Source: Pseudomonadota bacterium (GTDB taxonomy: Bacteria; Pseudomonadota; Gammaproteobacteria; Burkholderiales; Ferrovaceae). Taken from it: 7,945 nucleotides of DNA. The notes below the pieces were generated by a model that saw only the letters and a program-made list of their open reading frames with translations, had not been told where the DNA came from and did not search any database. Location of the stretch: positions 1-7,945 of the forward strand of contig JAJZEL010000239.1 in NCBI GenBank assembly GCA_021828575.1. The letters are read 5' to 3'. This document shows positions 7,772 to 7,945 of the stretch, one piece after another. The stretch's first letter is position 1. Each line of letters begins with the position of its first letter. The position numbers were made by a program, and so were the translations under genes.

Positions 7772-7913
7772 CTAGAAGATGGGAACTGCACCAGGCATCT
7801 CTCGACTTGGATACAGCTCGCTGTAGCAGGTTTCCCGTAGAGCCCTCACGTTGGATCATATGCCGGTGTGACCTGCCCCCAGTAGTAGTACCAACCGTCT
7901 TCTAGCAAAATCC
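7762..7913. repeat. Long imperfect inverted repeat spanning the tRNA/insert junction
   Basis: On the plus strand, GGATTTT-AA-GCTAGAAGA (7762-7779) faces TCTTCTAGC-AAAATCC (7898-7913). Sixteen bases pair, interrupted only by the two unpaired A at 7769-7770, which are tRNA positions 33-34. The left arm lies partly in the tRNA (through C32 at 7771) and partly in the insert. About 118 bp separates the arms. A match this long is unlikely by chance in so small a region. Confidence 0.8.
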
Positions 7914-7945
7914 TTGTTGATAAATCATCCCATATCCATTGAATC
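7772..7945 (-). other. Sequence replacing the tRNA-Leu 5' half: possible intron or integrated-element end (runs off window)
   Basis: No protein gene is visible. Read on the minus strand, it has the inverted repeat described separately, a hairpin TACAG-CGAG-CTGTA (7825-7812), and interleaved complementary pairs: GCAGGT (7876-7871) with ACCTGC (7831-7826), and GGCTCT (7844-7839) with AGATGCC (7800-7794, one bulge). That order resembles the P3, P7, P8 arrangement of a group I intron, and CTCTACGGGA recalls the R element, but I could not find P4-P6, and each short pairing alone could be chance. The base before C32 is G, as a group I 3' splice site would need, yet the cyanobacterial introns in this tRNA sit between U34 and A35, which does not fit. 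An attachment-site scar is an equal alternative. Confidence 0.3.

Noticed and set aside
7480..7791. A 103-codon open frame on the minus strand across the tRNA sequence
   Set aside because: Its N-terminal part (LNSRTGSTPVSGT) is simply the translated tRNA T arm and acceptor end, a common false gene.
7679..7942. Nine-base inverted repeat TCAATGGAT / ATCCATTGA flanking the tRNA region
   Set aside because: A nine-base match over several hundred bases is near chance level, and nothing else links the two copies.
7716..7945. tmRNA (ssrA) on the minus strand
   Set aside because: The T arm and CCA would fit, but the anticodon loop TTAAAA and class II variable arm are those of tRNA-Leu, and no tag peptide frame is visible.

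Overview
The window carries a bacterial glycogen/alpha-glucan cluster. The proteins suggest a proteobacterium. GlgC aligns by eye along its whole length with the enterobacterial enzyme. GlgB is the long GH13 form with an extra N-terminal module, and its catalytic residues fall within one position of the E. coli numbering. Base composition looks roughly balanced. I cannot name a genus; a gamma- or beta-proteobacterium, or a relative such as Acidithiobacillia, is only a guess.

Layout. Bases 1-1453 (minus strand) hold the N-terminal 484 codons of the glycogen branching enzyme GlgB, cut by the window edge. A 96-bp divergent intergenic region with a symmetrical -10-like sequence follows. On the plus strand there is then a tight four-gene run with gaps of 11 bp, 4 bp and an ATGA overlap: glgC (ADP-glucose pyrophosphorylase), a GH57 alpha-amylase-like enzyme, a second GH57 enzyme of the 4-alpha-glucanotransferase type, and a ROK-family sugar kinase, probably glucokinase. 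From 7498 to the end there is no protein gene. This stretch holds a weak terminator candidate, a small hairpin, and on the minus strand the 3' half of a tRNA-Leu(UAA) gene with its CCA end encoded.

How the genes fit together. GlgC makes ADP-glucose for glycogen synthesis and GlgB branches the polymer. The two GH57 enzymes can cut or rearrange alpha-1,4-glucans, and the kinase would return released sugar to hexose phosphate. The cluster therefore joins synthesis and turnover. Glycogen synthase (glgA), phosphorylase (glgP) and debranching enzyme (glgX) are not in the window.

The most unusual part is the right end. The tRNA-Leu(UAA) sequence is intact from the anticodon loop (C32) to CCA, but where the anticodon 5' stem, D arm and acceptor 5' strand should be there is unrelated sequence to the window end. 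Around the break, an 18-nt sequence spanning the tRNA/insert junction recurs in inverted form about 120 bp away (16 of 18 positions; two bases missing). This could be a tRNA intron whose 5' exon lies outside the window, a tRNA 3'-end attachment-site scar of an integrated element, or a broken tRNA. The window alone cannot decide.
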